64,000 nt of DNA, from contig NZ_FNGF01000002.1 of the NCBI RefSeq assembly GCF_900102815.1, forward strand, positions 124,001 through 188,000, written 5' to 3'. The position numbers were made by a program, and so were the translations under genes. The first letter of the stretch is position 1. Every line of letters starts with the position of its first letter. The notes under the pieces are model-generated. The model was not told where the DNA came from and did no database searches. It saw only the letters and a program-made list of their open reading frames with translations. Source of the stretch: Glycomyces sambucus (GTDB lineage: Bacteria; Actinomycetota; Actinomycetes; Mycobacteriales; Micromonosporaceae). This document shows positions 7,999-16,556 of this stretch, in pieces.

Positions 7999-8685
7999 TC
8001 AGGGCTGAGCCCATTTGCCGCGCACATGGCTCAGGTGCAGCTCCATGACGTTGCGCGTCGCCTTCGGGTCGCGGGTGAGGAGGCATTCGAGGAGTTCCAG
8101 GTGCTCCACCGCCGACTCCTCCAGCTCGCCGAGCTCCAGCAGCGCCGTCAGCCCGTACAGGCGCGAGCGCAGCCGCAGGTTCCGAACCGTCTCGACCAGG
8201 GTCCCGTTGCCCGACAAGGACAGCAGTGCCAGATGGAACCGCATGTCGGCTTCCACATACGCGAGCAGGTCCTCCTCGGATGCCGCGTCGACGATCGCCT
8301 GGGCGAGCGGGCGCAGCGCCTCGATCGCCTCCGGGTCCGCCGTCTCCGCGAGCGCCACCACCGTGGGGATCTCGATGAGTTCCCGCAGCCGCGTGTACTC
8401 GTCGAGCCGGTCCTCCGAGACCGTGGTGACCCGGAACCCCTTGTTGGGCACCGGTTCCAGCAGCTCCTCCTTGACCAGATCGAGCATGGCCTCGCGGACG
8501 GGCGTGGCGGAGACGCCGAACTGCTCGGCGAGCGCCGGGACCGAGTAGACCCGGCCCGGGGCGAGCTGCCCGGCGATGATGGCGGCGCGCAGGGCCTCGC
8601 CGACGCGCTCCCGGTAGCTGGCGCGGCGGCCGTCCAGTTCGGGCAGGGTCATCGGCGTGTCCGGCCGGGCGACTCGGGCGGGCAT
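7999..8685 (-). CDS. GntR family transcriptional regulator (FadR/FCD type)
   Basis: A 228-aa regulator. The winged helix occupies about residues 26-85 (YSVPALAEQFGVSATPVREAM is the helix-turn-helix). The C-terminal FCD-type helical domain contains ADMRFHLALL, whose Asp/His residues usually bind a metal. The ATG follows GAGGAG. FadR-type regulators respond to organic acids, sugar acids or acyl-CoA. Copies of the iterated palindrome flank the gene on both sides (7968-7988 and 8696-8720), the second within its promoter region. Target genes are not evident. Confidence 0.87.
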   Translation of the reverse strand: MPARVARPDTPMTLPELDGRRASYRERVGEALRAAIIAGQLAPGRVYSVPALAEQFGVSATPVREAMLDLVKEELLEPVPNKGFRVTTVSEDRLDEYTRLRELIEIPTVVALAETADPEAIEALRPLAQAIVDAASEEDLLAYVEADMRFHLALLSLSGNGTLVETVRNLRLRSRLYGLTALLELGELEESAVEHLELLECLLTRDPKATRNVMELHLSHVRGKWAQP

Positions 8686-8695
8686 CGTTGCTCCT

Positions 8696-8720
8696 CAGTG
8701 CTATGTGACATGGCGGTCAC
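8696..8720. repeat. iterated palindrome copy c, in the GntR promoter region
   Basis: CAGTGCTATGTGACATGG then CGGTCAC. The left half and core match the family consensus. Located 11 nt upstream of the GntR start codon, where it could act as an operator. Confidence 0.65.
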
Positions 8721-8750
8721 CCAGTATGAGGCCCGGCCCCGACGGCCGTC

Positions 8751-9464
8751 CTATCGCACCGAGCCGATCAGTCGCAGGTAGGCGCTGAGCTGCGCGGCCG
8801 CGTCGAGCATGGCCAGGCCCCGGCCCCGCAGGCGCCGGCCCCAGTCGTCGAGGGACGCCGCGAGCGCGTCGGTGCCGCCCGCGGTGCGCACCTGCTGCAC
8901 GACCGTCGCGATGTGCTCCAGCGGGTACCCGCCGCGCCGCAGCAGGTGGGCGAGTTCGGCGTCGCGCACGTCGGCCGCCGCGAACCGCCGGTAGCCGGTG
9001 GCCCGATCGCGCTCGGGCGCGAGGATCCCGGCCTCCTCCCAGTTCCGCAGCGTCGCCGGGGTGACCCGCAGCCGGTACGCGAGTTCGCCGACGGTGAAGG
9101 GCGTGAACGGCTTCGCCGCCTCCGCCGCGGGCCCGGCGGTGAGCCGGCCGACCGCGGCCCGCACCGACTCGAGCGTCGCCCGGTCCCGCAGCAGCTGCTC
9201 GTGCCCGCGGTCGACCACCATCAGGACCTCGTCGACACTGCCCTCCCCGGCCGCGTGCATGACCTCGCCCGCGACGGCGTGCCCGTACGCGCGCACCAAA
9301 GCCAGGAACGCGCGCAGCGCCGCCGCGTGCACCTCCGTGTAGACCCGGTACCCGCTCGCGGTGCGCTCGGCCACCGGCAGGTACCCGTCGCGCTCGTAGT
9401 TGCGCACCGCCTGGGCCGACAGGCCGTGCTCCCGCGCCAGGTCGGCGGGCCGAAGTCGCATCAT
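8751..9464 (-). CDS. MerR family regulator with two HTH domains (TioE-like)
   Basis: A 237-aa protein carrying two MerR-type helix-turn-helix units: residues about 3-70 (LREHGLSAQAVRNYERDGYLP-like core) and about 122-190 (LAYRLRVTPATLRNWEEAGILAPERD). A helical linker lies between. The start is placed at the tandem ATG-ATG at 9464; longer starts would run into the promoter repeat. Double-MerR proteins are known in actinomycetes, for example beside thiocoraline genes. The gene is divergent from an erythromycin-esterase-like gene with a large inverted repeat between, suggesting direct control of that gene. Confidence 0.82.
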   Translation of the reverse strand: MMRLRPADLAREHGLSAQAVRNYERDGYLPVAERTASGYRVYTEVHAAALRAFLALVRAYGHAVAGEVMHAAGEGSVDEVLMVVDRGHEQLLRDRATLESVRAAVGRLTAGPAAEAAKPFTPFTVGELAYRLRVTPATLRNWEEAGILAPERDRATGYRRFAAADVRDAELAHLLRRGGYPLEHIATVVQQVRTAGGTDALAASLDDWGRRLRGRGLAMLDAAAQLSAYLRLIGSVR

Positions 9465-9467
9465 GGT

Positions 9468-9516
9468 TTGAGACTTTACCTCACCGATCCGAGAGCAGAC
9501 CTGCTCCAAGTCTCAA
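9468..9516. promoter_or_regulatory. candidate operator for the double-MerR regulator
   Basis: TTGAGACTT at 9468-9476 and AAGTCTCAA at 9508-9516 are perfect inverted 9-mers, 31 bp apart, filling the divergent promoter region. The wide spacing could suit a protein with two DNA-binding domains; this is inference. Confidence 0.6.
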
Positions 9517-9544
9517 CGGTTCTTTCAACGATACGTTTCAGACC

Positions 9545-10573
9545 ATGCAACTCGACGATCTCGTGAACGACACCCATGAACTGGTCGGCGCCGGCGAGGC
9601 CGACCACCGCGAACCCGCCTTCCAAGAGGCCCGCAACGCCCTCTTCGCCCGCCTCGCCGACCGCGGGTTCCGCTCCTTCGCCCTGGAGACCGACCGGGCC
9701 GCCGCCTTCACTGTGGACGACTACGTGCGCGAGGGCACCGGCACCCTGGACGCCGCCATGGACGACGGCTTCTCGCACGGCTTCGGCGCCTTCGACGGCA
9801 ACCGGCGCCTGGTCGAATGGATGCGCGACTACAACCGGGACCGGGAGCCCGCCGACCGCCTCGCCTTCCACGGCATCGACGGCCCGTTCGAGTTCACCGC
9901 CCCCAGCCCCCGCGCCGCCCTCGAACACGTCCGCGACCACCTCGGCCTCGACCTCGACATCGCCTCCCTCGCAGGCGAGGACGAGCGCTGGAGCCGCACC
10001 GAGGCCGTCACCGACCCCGCCGCCTCACCCGGGGACACCCCCGAGGCCCGCGAACTCGGCGTGATCGCCGACCGGCTGCTCGCGGCCGTCCGCGACGCAC
10101 CGCCCGCCGCCCGGTCGCGGGCGGCGCACCACCGCGCGCTGGCCCACGCCCTCACCGCGCGCGGGCTGCTGCGCTACCACCGGCAGGCCGCGCAGCCCCT
10201 CGCCGAGGCCGAGCGCTGGAGCCGCCTCTCCGGCCTGCGGGACGCGCTCATGGCCGAGCACCTGCGAGCGATCCGCGACCAGGAGGCCGACCGGGGTCCG
10301 ACGCTCGTGGCCGGGCACAACATTCACTTGCAGCCCACCGAGAGCCGCTTGGAGATGGCGGGCATGAACCTCACCTGGACCGGCACCGGCGCCCTCATGG
10401 CGGCGCTGCTCGGCCCCAAGTACCTGTTCATCGCCGGGAGCCTCGGCCCCGCCGGGCCGGGCGACCACGGCGGCGCCGACGCGGTGCTCGTCGCCGGGGA
10501 CGAACCCGCACTGGTCCCCGTCTCCGGCGGCACTCGCGACCGCGCCAGCGGGTCCGAGCCCGTCAAGGAGTGA
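9545..10573 (+). CDS. erythromycin esterase family protein
   Basis: A 342-aa protein of the Ere superfamily. The N-terminal pattern HELVGAGEADHREPAFQEARNALF matches the GExxH...E region that holds the catalytic His/Glu, and GHNIHL near residue 258 matches the second conserved His region. Some family members hydrolyse the macrolide lactone; most chromosomal actinomycete members have unknown substrates, so resistance is not proven. Regulation probably runs through the adjacent MerR protein. Ends in a strong convergent terminator. Confidence 0.8.
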   Translation: MQLDDLVNDTHELVGAGEADHREPAFQEARNALFARLADRGFRSFALETDRAAAFTVDDYVREGTGTLDAAMDDGFSHGFGAFDGNRRLVEWMRDYNRDREPADRLAFHGIDGPFEFTAPSPRAALEHVRDHLGLDLDIASLAGEDERWSRTEAVTDPAASPGDTPEARELGVIADRLLAAVRDAPPAARSRAAHHRALAHALTARGLLRYHRQAAQPLAEAERWSRLSGLRDALMAEHLRAIRDQEADRGPTLVAGHNIHLQPTESRLEMAGMNLTWTGTGALMAALLGPKYLFIAGSLGPAGPGDHGGADAVLVAGDEPALVPVSGGTRDRASGSEPVKE

Positions 10574-10580
10574 ACGCGAA

Positions 10581-10610
10581 GGGCGGGAACGGCCCGAGCC
10601 GTTCCCGCCC
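10581..10610. terminator. bidirectional hairpin terminator
   Basis: GGGCGGGAACGGC and GCCGTTCCCGCCC form a perfect 13-bp stem with a CCGA loop between two convergent genes. Confidence 0.8.
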
Positions 10611-10618
10611 AGCGGATC

Positions 10619-12685
10619 TCAAGCGGACGCGTCCGCCTTCGCCTCGCGGCGGTCCGCCTCGTCGAAGGACTCCTGCTCGGCGATGTCCCGCGCCAGGTGC
10701 GCGACCGAGCGGTTGAACACCTCGCGGTCCTGCGGGTCGGCGAGGCTCCAGTCGTCCAGGTGCCGGTCGAGCCAGCGCTTCCAGGCCGTCACGAACAGCT
10801 CGAACTCGGCCCGCCCGCGCGGCGTCAGGCGCAACCGCCCGGCGTCGACGGCGAGGTAGCCCTCCCGGACCGCCTGCACGAACACCGGTTGCAGCACCTG
10901 CGGTGGCAGCCGGTGCGCCGCCGCGATCTTCACCAAGGTCGCCTCGGCCCCGGCGGCCTGCCGCATGTAGACCTGCCGCAGCGCCCAGGACCCGGCCCGG
11001 TCGAGGGCGCTCGCGCCCGCCGCCGACTCGTACACCTCGGTGTAGACGGTGCGCCGCTCGCGCTGCATGAGGTCGGCGACCATCCGCGCGAGGCGCTCCT
11101 CGGACGGCGACGGGTCGGGGGCCGCGAAGCCCTCGCCCATGTCGCCCGCGCGGCCGCGGGCCGCGTCGTGCAGCGGCCGCTCCTGGAGGAACCACGCGAC
11201 GAGGAACCCGAGGATCGCCACGGGGACGGTCCAGAAGAACACGAAGTTGATGGAGTCGGCGTAGGCGTTCACGATGGGCGCGATGACATTCTCGGGCAGC
11301 TCGTGCAGCGCCGCGGGGCTCGCCACCGCGGCCGGGTCGACGCCCGCCTCGGCGTACGCGGCCGCCAGCAGCGGCGTCGAGTGGTTCACGAACAGGGTCC
11401 CGAAGATCGCGGTGCCGAACGTCGAGCCGACGGTGCGGAAGAACGTCACGCCCGAGGTCGCGGCGCCCATCTGCGCGTACGGGACCGTGTTCTGGACGGC
11501 GATGGTGAGCACCTGCATCGCCAGGCCCAGCCCGAGTCCGAACACGAGCATGTACAGCGACTCCAGCCACACGCTCGTCGCCCTGTCCATGGTGGACATC
11601 AGGTAGAGGCCGAGGGCCATAACGCCGGTGCCCGCGACCGGGAACAGCTTGTACCTGCCGGTGCGGCTGACCACCGACCCCGACAGGATCGAGGTGGTGA
11701 GCATCCCGACGACCATCGGCAGCGTCCGGTACCCCGAGACCGTGGCCGACACGCCGTCGACGTACTGGAGGTAGGTCGGCAGGTACGTCATCGCCCCGAG
11801 CATCGCGAACCCGACGATGAAGCTGAGGATCGAGGACACGGTGAACACCGGGTTCCTGAACAGCCACATGGGCAGGATCGGCTCCGGGGCGCGGATCTCG
11901 ACGAGCACGAACACGACCAGCGCCGCGACGGCCCCGGCGAACATGCCGAGGATCGTCGCCGAGTCCCACGCGTAGTCGTCGCCGCCCCACTCCAGCGCCA
12001 GGATGAGCAGCGAGGTGCCGACCGCGACGAAGATGAGCCCCCAGTAGTCGATGATCGGGCGCACCGCCGAGCGCACGCGCGGCACCGTCGCGGCGGCCAT
12101 CGCGATCATGACCACTGCGATCGGGACGTTCACGTAGAAGCACCACCGCCACGACAGGTGGTCGGTGAACAGGCCGCCGAGCGTCGGCCCGAGCACCGTG
12201 GTCACGCCGAACACCGCGCCCATGGCGCCCTGGTACTTGCCGCGCTCGCGCAGCGGGATGACGTCGGCGATGAGCGCCATCGCGGTGACCATGAGGCCGC
12301 CGGCGCCCAGCCCCTGCACCGCGCGGGCGACGATGAGGAACACCATGTCGTCGCTGAACCCGGCCAGCGCCGACCCGCCGACGAACACGACCGCGCTGAT
12401 CTGGAAGATCGACTTGCGCCCGAACATGTCGCCGAACTTGCCGACGACCGCCGACGCGATCGCCTCCGCGAGCAGGTAGGACGTGACGACCCATGCCATG
12501 TGCCCGGCCCCGCCGAGGTCGGCGACGATCGTCGGCAGCGCCGTCGACACGATCGTCTGGTCCAGCGCCGCCATGAGCATCCCGAGGAGGATCGTGACGA
12601 ACACGAGGTTCCGGCGGGACCTGCTCAGGACCGGCGGGGCGGCCTCCGCGCCGGCCGGGCGCTCGGCGGTGTCGACAGTGCTCAT
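10619..12685 (-). CDS. DHA2-type MFS drug efflux transporter with C-terminal winged-helix extension
   Basis: A 688-aa membrane protein. The first ~500 residues are a 14-helix EmrB/QacA-like major facilitator: ALDQTIVSTALPTI is DHA2 motif D1, and GKFGDMFGRKSIF is the loop 2-3 motif A. Proton-driven export of drugs or hydrophobic compounds is expected. About residues 515-688 are soluble and look like a MarR-type winged helix (VKIAAAHRLPPQVLQPVFVQAVREGYL, then LRLTPRGRAEFE). The start is set at MSTVDTAERP. It is divergent from the antiporter gene, 95 bp apart. Confidence 0.88.
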   Translation of the reverse strand: MSTVDTAERPAGAEAAPPVLSRSRRNLVFVTILLGMLMAALDQTIVSTALPTIVADLGGAGHMAWVVTSYLLAEAIASAVVGKFGDMFGRKSIFQISAVVFVGGSALAGFSDDMVFLIVARAVQGLGAGGLMVTAMALIADVIPLRERGKYQGAMGAVFGVTTVLGPTLGGLFTDHLSWRWCFYVNVPIAVVMIAMAAATVPRVRSAVRPIIDYWGLIFVAVGTSLLILALEWGGDDYAWDSATILGMFAGAVAALVVFVLVEIRAPEPILPMWLFRNPVFTVSSILSFIVGFAMLGAMTYLPTYLQYVDGVSATVSGYRTLPMVVGMLTTSILSGSVVSRTGRYKLFPVAGTGVMALGLYLMSTMDRATSVWLESLYMLVFGLGLGLAMQVLTIAVQNTVPYAQMGAATSGVTFFRTVGSTFGTAIFGTLFVNHSTPLLAAAYAEAGVDPAAVASPAALHELPENVIAPIVNAYADSINFVFFWTVPVAILGFLVAWFLQERPLHDAARGRAGDMGEGFAAPDPSPSEERLARMVADLMQRERRTVYTEVYESAAGASALDRAGSWALRQVYMRQAAGAEATLVKIAAAHRLPPQVLQPVFVQAVREGYLAVDAGRLRLTPRGRAEFELFVTAWKRWLDRHLDDWSLADPQDREVFNRSVAHLARDIAEQESFDEADRREAKADASA

Positions 12686-12780
12686 AGGCCGAACGATAGC
12701 GGCATTCCATCCCATAATCTCCGGTTCGGCCGCTGGCCGCACGGCCTAAGATCGCTCCAGGCACAACCATTGGAGACCGG

Positions 12781-14367
12781 ATGGAACTGGTGGCGATTCT
12801 GTTCGCCCTCACCGTGGGCGGGCTCCTGCTGACCGCCGCCGCGGAGTGGATGCGCATCCCCGCGCCGGTCCTCATCTGCCTGTACGGGCTTGCGCTCGGC
12901 CTCGTCCCCGGCATGCCCGCGCTCGACCTGAACCCCGAGCACCTCCTCCCGGTGCTCCTGCCGCCGCTGCTGTGGGCCGCCGCCCGCAAGTACTCGTGGC
13001 GCCACTTCGCCGCGAACTGGCGGCCGATCATCTTCCTCGCGGTGGTCCTCGTCTTCGTCACCGCCGCCGCGGTCGCCCTGCTGGCGGCCACGATCAGCCC
13101 GGTCCTGCCGCTGACGGCCGCCGTCGTCCTCGGCGCGATCTGCGCCCCGCCCGACGCCGCCGCCGTCTCCGCGATCGCAGACCGGCTCGGCCTGCCCCGC
13201 CGCCTCGTCACCATCCTCGAAGGCGAGGGCCTGTTCAACGACGTCACCGCCCTGACCCTCTACAACGTCGCCGTCATCGGCGTCGTCACCGGCTCGGTCT
13301 CCGCGGCCTGGTCCGCGGGCCTGTTCGCCTACTCCGCGGTCGTCGCTGTCGCGATCGGCATCGGGGTCGGCTGGGTGCTCGTCAAGCTCGGGTCCCTCGT
13401 GGACGACAGCCGCGTCACCACCGCCCTGGGCCTGACCGGCCCCTACATCGCGTTCCTCCTCGCCGACGCCGTCAAGGCGTCCGGGGTCCTCGCGGTCATC
13501 TGCGCGGCGTTCTACCTCGTCGCCCGCTCCAACGACCCCGACGACTACGAGGGCCGCCTCGTCCAAGGGTCGGTCTGGGAGGTCCTGGAGACCGCCCTGA
13601 ACGCGCTCACGTTCGCGCTCGTCGGCATGGAGCTGGTCGACATCATCCAGGCCGTCGGCGACGGCGTCGGCGACCTCCTCTGGAAGGCCCTCGCCGTCGC
13701 GGGCGCCGTCATCGCCGTCCGCGCCCTCTGGCTCGGCCTCGCGATCCTCCTGGGGCGCACCGGCATCGGCTGGAAGCAGTTGGGGGAGCACCCGCGCCTG
13801 GCCGTCGTCACCGCCTGGGCCGGCATGCGCGGCGTCGTCACCATCGTCACCGCGCTCGCCCTCCCCGAGACGATCGCGGACGGCTCGCCGTTCCCCGGCC
13901 GCGAGCAGATCCAGTTCCTGTCCGTGGTCGTCGTCATCGCCACGCTCCTCGCCCAGGGCCTGACCCTGCCCGGCCTCATCGCCCTCCTCGGCGTCAAGGC
14001 CGACACCGACAAGGAGACCGAGGCCCTGCGCGCCATCATGATCGAGTCCGGGAAGGCCGCCACCCGCCGCCTGCGCGAACTCCGGCAGCAGGGCGAGATC
14101 GACGACGAGGTCGCCGCCCGCATGGAGCAGTGGTACGACCGCCGCGCCGGCCAGGTCGCCTCCCTCGTCGAGGACCGCGAGGACCCCGAGACCGAGCGGA
14201 TGGTCGAGAAGTTCGACGCCATGCAGCGCATCGAGAGCGAGATGCTCTCGGCCTCCACCGCCCAGCTCCTCCAGATGCGGTCCTCGCCCGGCAACGACCC
14301 GGCCCTCATCGACCAGGTCCTCGCCGCGCTCGACCACCGCGCGGTCGGCCGCCGCCGCCCCGCCTGA
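12781..14367 (+). CDS. Na+/H+ antiporter, CPA1/NhaP family
   Basis: A 528-aa protein with about 12 hydrophobic segments, followed by a soluble charged C-terminal tail (from about residue 415) with helical repeats. The conserved ion-binding regions CAPPDAAAVSAI and EGEGLFNDVTALTLYN are present. It would exchange cytoplasmic Na+ or K+ for H+ in pH and salt homeostasis. A TAAGAT -10 box is about 33 nt upstream and TTGGAGA serves as ribosome-binding site. Confidence 0.9.
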   Translation: MELVAILFALTVGGLLLTAAAEWMRIPAPVLICLYGLALGLVPGMPALDLNPEHLLPVLLPPLLWAAARKYSWRHFAANWRPIIFLAVVLVFVTAAAVALLAATISPVLPLTAAVVLGAICAPPDAAAVSAIADRLGLPRRLVTILEGEGLFNDVTALTLYNVAVIGVVTGSVSAAWSAGLFAYSAVVAVAIGIGVGWVLVKLGSLVDDSRVTTALGLTGPYIAFLLADAVKASGVLAVICAAFYLVARSNDPDDYEGRLVQGSVWEVLETALNALTFALVGMELVDIIQAVGDGVGDLLWKALAVAGAVIAVRALWLGLAILLGRTGIGWKQLGEHPRLAVVTAWAGMRGVVTIVTALALPETIADGSPFPGREQIQFLSVVVVIATLLAQGLTLPGLIALLGVKADTDKETEALRAIMIESGKAATRRLRELRQQGEIDDEVAARMEQWYDRRAGQVASLVEDREDPETERMVEKFDAMQRIESEMLSASTAQLLQMRSSPGNDPALIDQVLAALDHRAVGRRRPA

Positions 14368-14371
14368 ACCC

Positions 14372-14447
14372 GGGTGCCATGTGACATGTCACGTACTACC
14401 CGACCTGCGGGCCCCCGGGTTCCACCCTGCCGCGGGGGTACGACAAT
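14372..14447 (-). repeat. composite repeat R1 (promoter-like module, GGGGGCCC hairpin, palindrome copy d)
   Basis: On the minus strand it reads ATTGTCGTAC-N8-CAGGGT, then CCCGGGGGCCCGC, then GTACGTGACATGTCACAT. ATGTGACATGTCAC at 14379-14392 is the exact palindrome core. It starts 5 nt after the antiporter stop and would fire antisense into it. Confidence 0.75.
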
Positions 14448-14506
14448 GCGGACTCGCCGGTATGTCGTGCCCGGGTGCGGGCCTCGCGCGCAATTAAGGT
14501 GGCGCT

Positions 14507-15223
14507 GTGGAGAGACGAGACGCGAGGGCGGGCCGCCGGGCGGCTGCCGGACTGGTCGGGGCCGCGGCCCTGGCGCTGGCCCTGACCGGGTGCGGCGCCG
14601 GCCAGCACGCCGAGACCAGCAGGACGCAGCCGGCCATTTCCGGAGTCGACGCGGACGCGGGGGACCTCGTCCTGCGCGACCTCCAGATCGACTTCGGCGC
14701 CAACGGCTCCTATCCCGAGGGCGGCCAGGCCCCCCTGCGGGTCTGGATCGGCAACAAGGGCGAGACCGCCGTGGTCCTGGAGTCGGTGACGAGCCCCGAC
14801 GCGGCGGCCGTCGTCCTCGCCGCCGAGATCGTCATGGAAGAGGCCCCCGAGAGCCCCGCCGGCGCCGAGACCCCGAGTGGCGACGCCGCCGAGACCCCCA
14901 CGGGCGAGGCCACTGCCTCGCCCGGCGACGACGCCTCCGAGACCCCCGCGGGCGAGGACGAGGAGGCCGTCGCCGAGATCGTCGGCGAACCCGACTTCAC
15001 CGTCGAGATCCCCGCGGGCGACTTCGTGCGCCTGACCCCCACGACCGGCTCGTTCCTGCTCCTCGACGGCCTCGAACGCGACGTCGACATGGGGTCGGGC
15101 GTCGAACTCGTCTTCGAGTTCTCCAACGGCGAGACCGTCGAAGTCCTCGTCCCCGTGGGCGACCCGGGCACCTCCGGCGAGCGCTCCTACTTCGGCGACC
15201 CGCACGAGCCCGCCGCCGAATAG
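14507..15223 (+). CDS. secreted lipoprotein, DUF461/PCu(A)C-like fold
   Basis: A 238-aa protein with a lipoprotein signal: basic n-region, hydrophobic core, lipobox LTGC with Cys29. The mature part has the pattern VLRDLQIDFGANGSYPEGGQAPLRVWIGNKGETAVVLE seen in actinomycete lipoproteins of the PCu(A)C-related group, but the Met/His copper ligands of true PCu(A)C are not evident. An acidic Thr/Pro/Glu-rich insert (about 120-160) repeats ETPxGE. The GTG lies 6 nt after a TAAGGT -10 box: probably leaderless. Function unknown. Confidence 0.75.
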   Translation: MERRDARAGRRAAAGLVGAAALALALTGCGAGQHAETSRTQPAISGVDADAGDLVLRDLQIDFGANGSYPEGGQAPLRVWIGNKGETAVVLESVTSPDAAAVVLAAEIVMEEAPESPAGAETPSGDAAETPTGEATASPGDDASETPAGEDEEAVAEIVGEPDFTVEIPAGDFVRLTPTTGSFLLLDGLERDVDMGSGVELVFEFSNGETVEVLVPVGDPGTSGERSYFGDPHEPAAE

Positions 15224-15252
15224 CGGCCCGGCCACCACCGCACCGACTTCGA

Positions 15253-15280
15253 CGGCGGCCCCGCACTCGCGGGGCCGCCG
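15253..15280. terminator. bidirectional hairpin terminator
   Basis: CGGCGGCCCCGC and GCGGGGCCGCCG, 12-bp perfect stem, ACTC loop, between the lipoprotein gene and the convergent phosphatase gene. Confidence 0.8.
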
Positions 15281-15288
15281 CCGGCGTC

Positions 15289-16458
15289 TCACCGGGACGG
15301 CGCCGGCGGCACCTGGATGATGAGGATGGTCAGGTCGTCCTCGCGCAGGTACCCGCCGCCCTCGAAGTCCGCCTTGAGCTTGCGGTGCAGCCGCCCCGGG
15401 TCCCGCACCCCCGACGCGATGTGCGCGTTGACCATCGCGATGAGCGGGAACGACTGCCCGTCCGCGGTCCGGCCCTCCACCAGCCCGTCGGTGAACGCCA
15501 CCACCACGTCGCCGGGCATGATCGCGGCCTCCCGCACCACCGGCTGCTGGAGCCCGAAGTCGGTGAGGCCCAGCGGCGGACTCGGCCGGGCCGCGATCGG
15601 CTCGGCCGAACCGCGCACCAGGAGCGGCGCCGGGTGCCCGCACAGCACCACCCGGATCGTGTCGTGCCGGGGCGTGATCTCGATGAGCGCGGCGGTCGCG
15701 AACGACTGCTCCCACTCGCCCTTGCCCCGGTTGTGCAGCCGCACCCGCCGCTCCAGCCGCGCCGCGAGCGTCGGCAGGTCCGGGTCGTCCAGCGCCCGCT
15801 CCCGGAACGTCCCCAGCAGCGCCTCGGTCAGGTGCACCGTGCCCAGCCCGTGCCCCTGCACGTCGCCGACCACCGCCCTGATCCCCGCGTCCGTCTCCTG
15901 CACGTCGTAGAAGTCCCCGCCGACCAGGCCCGGACTGCCGTCGTGCGTCCGGTACGCCACCGCCACCGTCAGGCCGCCGATGCTCCCCGGCAGCTCGGGC
16001 AGGATCGCCCGCTGCACCGTCTCGGCGACCGCCGTCATCTTCACCAGGCGCACGATCGTCCGCGTCCGCACCCACGCCAGGATCGTGCACAGCACGCCCA
16101 CGGCGATCACCGGCGGCAGGTCCGACCAGGTCGACTGCGGATAGGGGAGCAGCCCCAGCGCCTCGTCCCCGGCGCTGATGACCGCGACCACGCACATCGT
16201 CGCCGCCACGGTCGCGAGCGGCCCGTTCAGCATCGCCGTGAACGCGGGCAGGAACACCAGCGCGAACTCCGCGAACTTGTCCATCTCCGGCACGAAGTAC
16301 ACCAGCGGGAGCGTCGCGACGACCAGGATCAGCGGCAGCAGCCGCAGCAGCAGCGCCGAGGCGGGATGGCCCGACGCGATCCGGTCCCACGGGGTCTCGG
16401 GCGCGACGTAGGACCGGATGTAGTCCTGTATCTGCGTGGTCTTCGCTCCCCGTGGCAT
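15289..16458 (-). CDS. membrane-anchored PP2C/SpoIIE-type serine phosphatase
   Basis: A 389-aa protein. About residues 35-145 contain several hydrophobic helices; residues ~150-389 form a SpoIIE (PPM) phosphatase domain with metal-binding Asp in GGDFYDV, then VGDVQGHG and FTDGLVEGR. Such proteins (RsbU/RsbP-like) dephosphorylate anti-anti-sigma factors. No kinase or anti-sigma partner is adjacent. There is no sensory domain beyond the membrane part. Confidence 0.88.
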   Translation of the reverse strand: MPRGAKTTQIQDYIRSYVAPETPWDRIASGHPASALLLRLLPLILVVATLPLVYFVPEMDKFAEFALVFLPAFTAMLNGPLATVAATMCVVAVISAGDEALGLLPYPQSTWSDLPPVIAVGVLCTILAWVRTRTIVRLVKMTAVAETVQRAILPELPGSIGGLTVAVAYRTHDGSPGLVGGDFYDVQETDAGIRAVVGDVQGHGLGTVHLTEALLGTFRERALDDPDLPTLAARLERRVRLHNRGKGEWEQSFATAALIEITPRHDTIRVVLCGHPAPLLVRGSAEPIAARPSPPLGLTDFGLQQPVVREAAIMPGDVVVAFTDGLVEGRTADGQSFPLIAMVNAHIASGVRDPGRLHRKLKADFEGGGYLREDDLTILIIQVPPAPSR

Positions 16459-16509
16459 GCCGAGAGCGTAGCCAGATCACGGATCGGGGGAGTTCTCAAC
16501 AGGGAAAAC

Positions 16510-16545
16510 GGACGGCGGCGGCGCTGGGAGCCGCCGCCGCCGTCC
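16510..16545 (-). terminator. strong hairpin terminator after DUF1269 gene
   Basis: GGACGGCGGCGGC and GCCGCCGCCGTCC pair in a 13-bp stem just after the DUF1269 stop codon, separating it from the phosphatase gene downstream on the same strand. Confidence 0.75.
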
Positions 16546-16556
16546 GCACCGTGCTC

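Noticed and set aside
10563-13247. 894-codon minus-strand frame overlapping the MFS gene
   Set aside because: Arg/Gly-rich shadow in another frame of the same strand as the efflux pump.
14379-14392. Palindrome as a CRP/GlxR site
   Set aside because: The CRP family needs TGTGA-N6-TCACA; here the spacing is N4 and copies lie mostly after genes, not at promoters.
16550-16556. DUF1269 gene and phosphatase gene as one operon
   Set aside because: A 13-bp GC hairpin separates them; read-through is possible but not supported.
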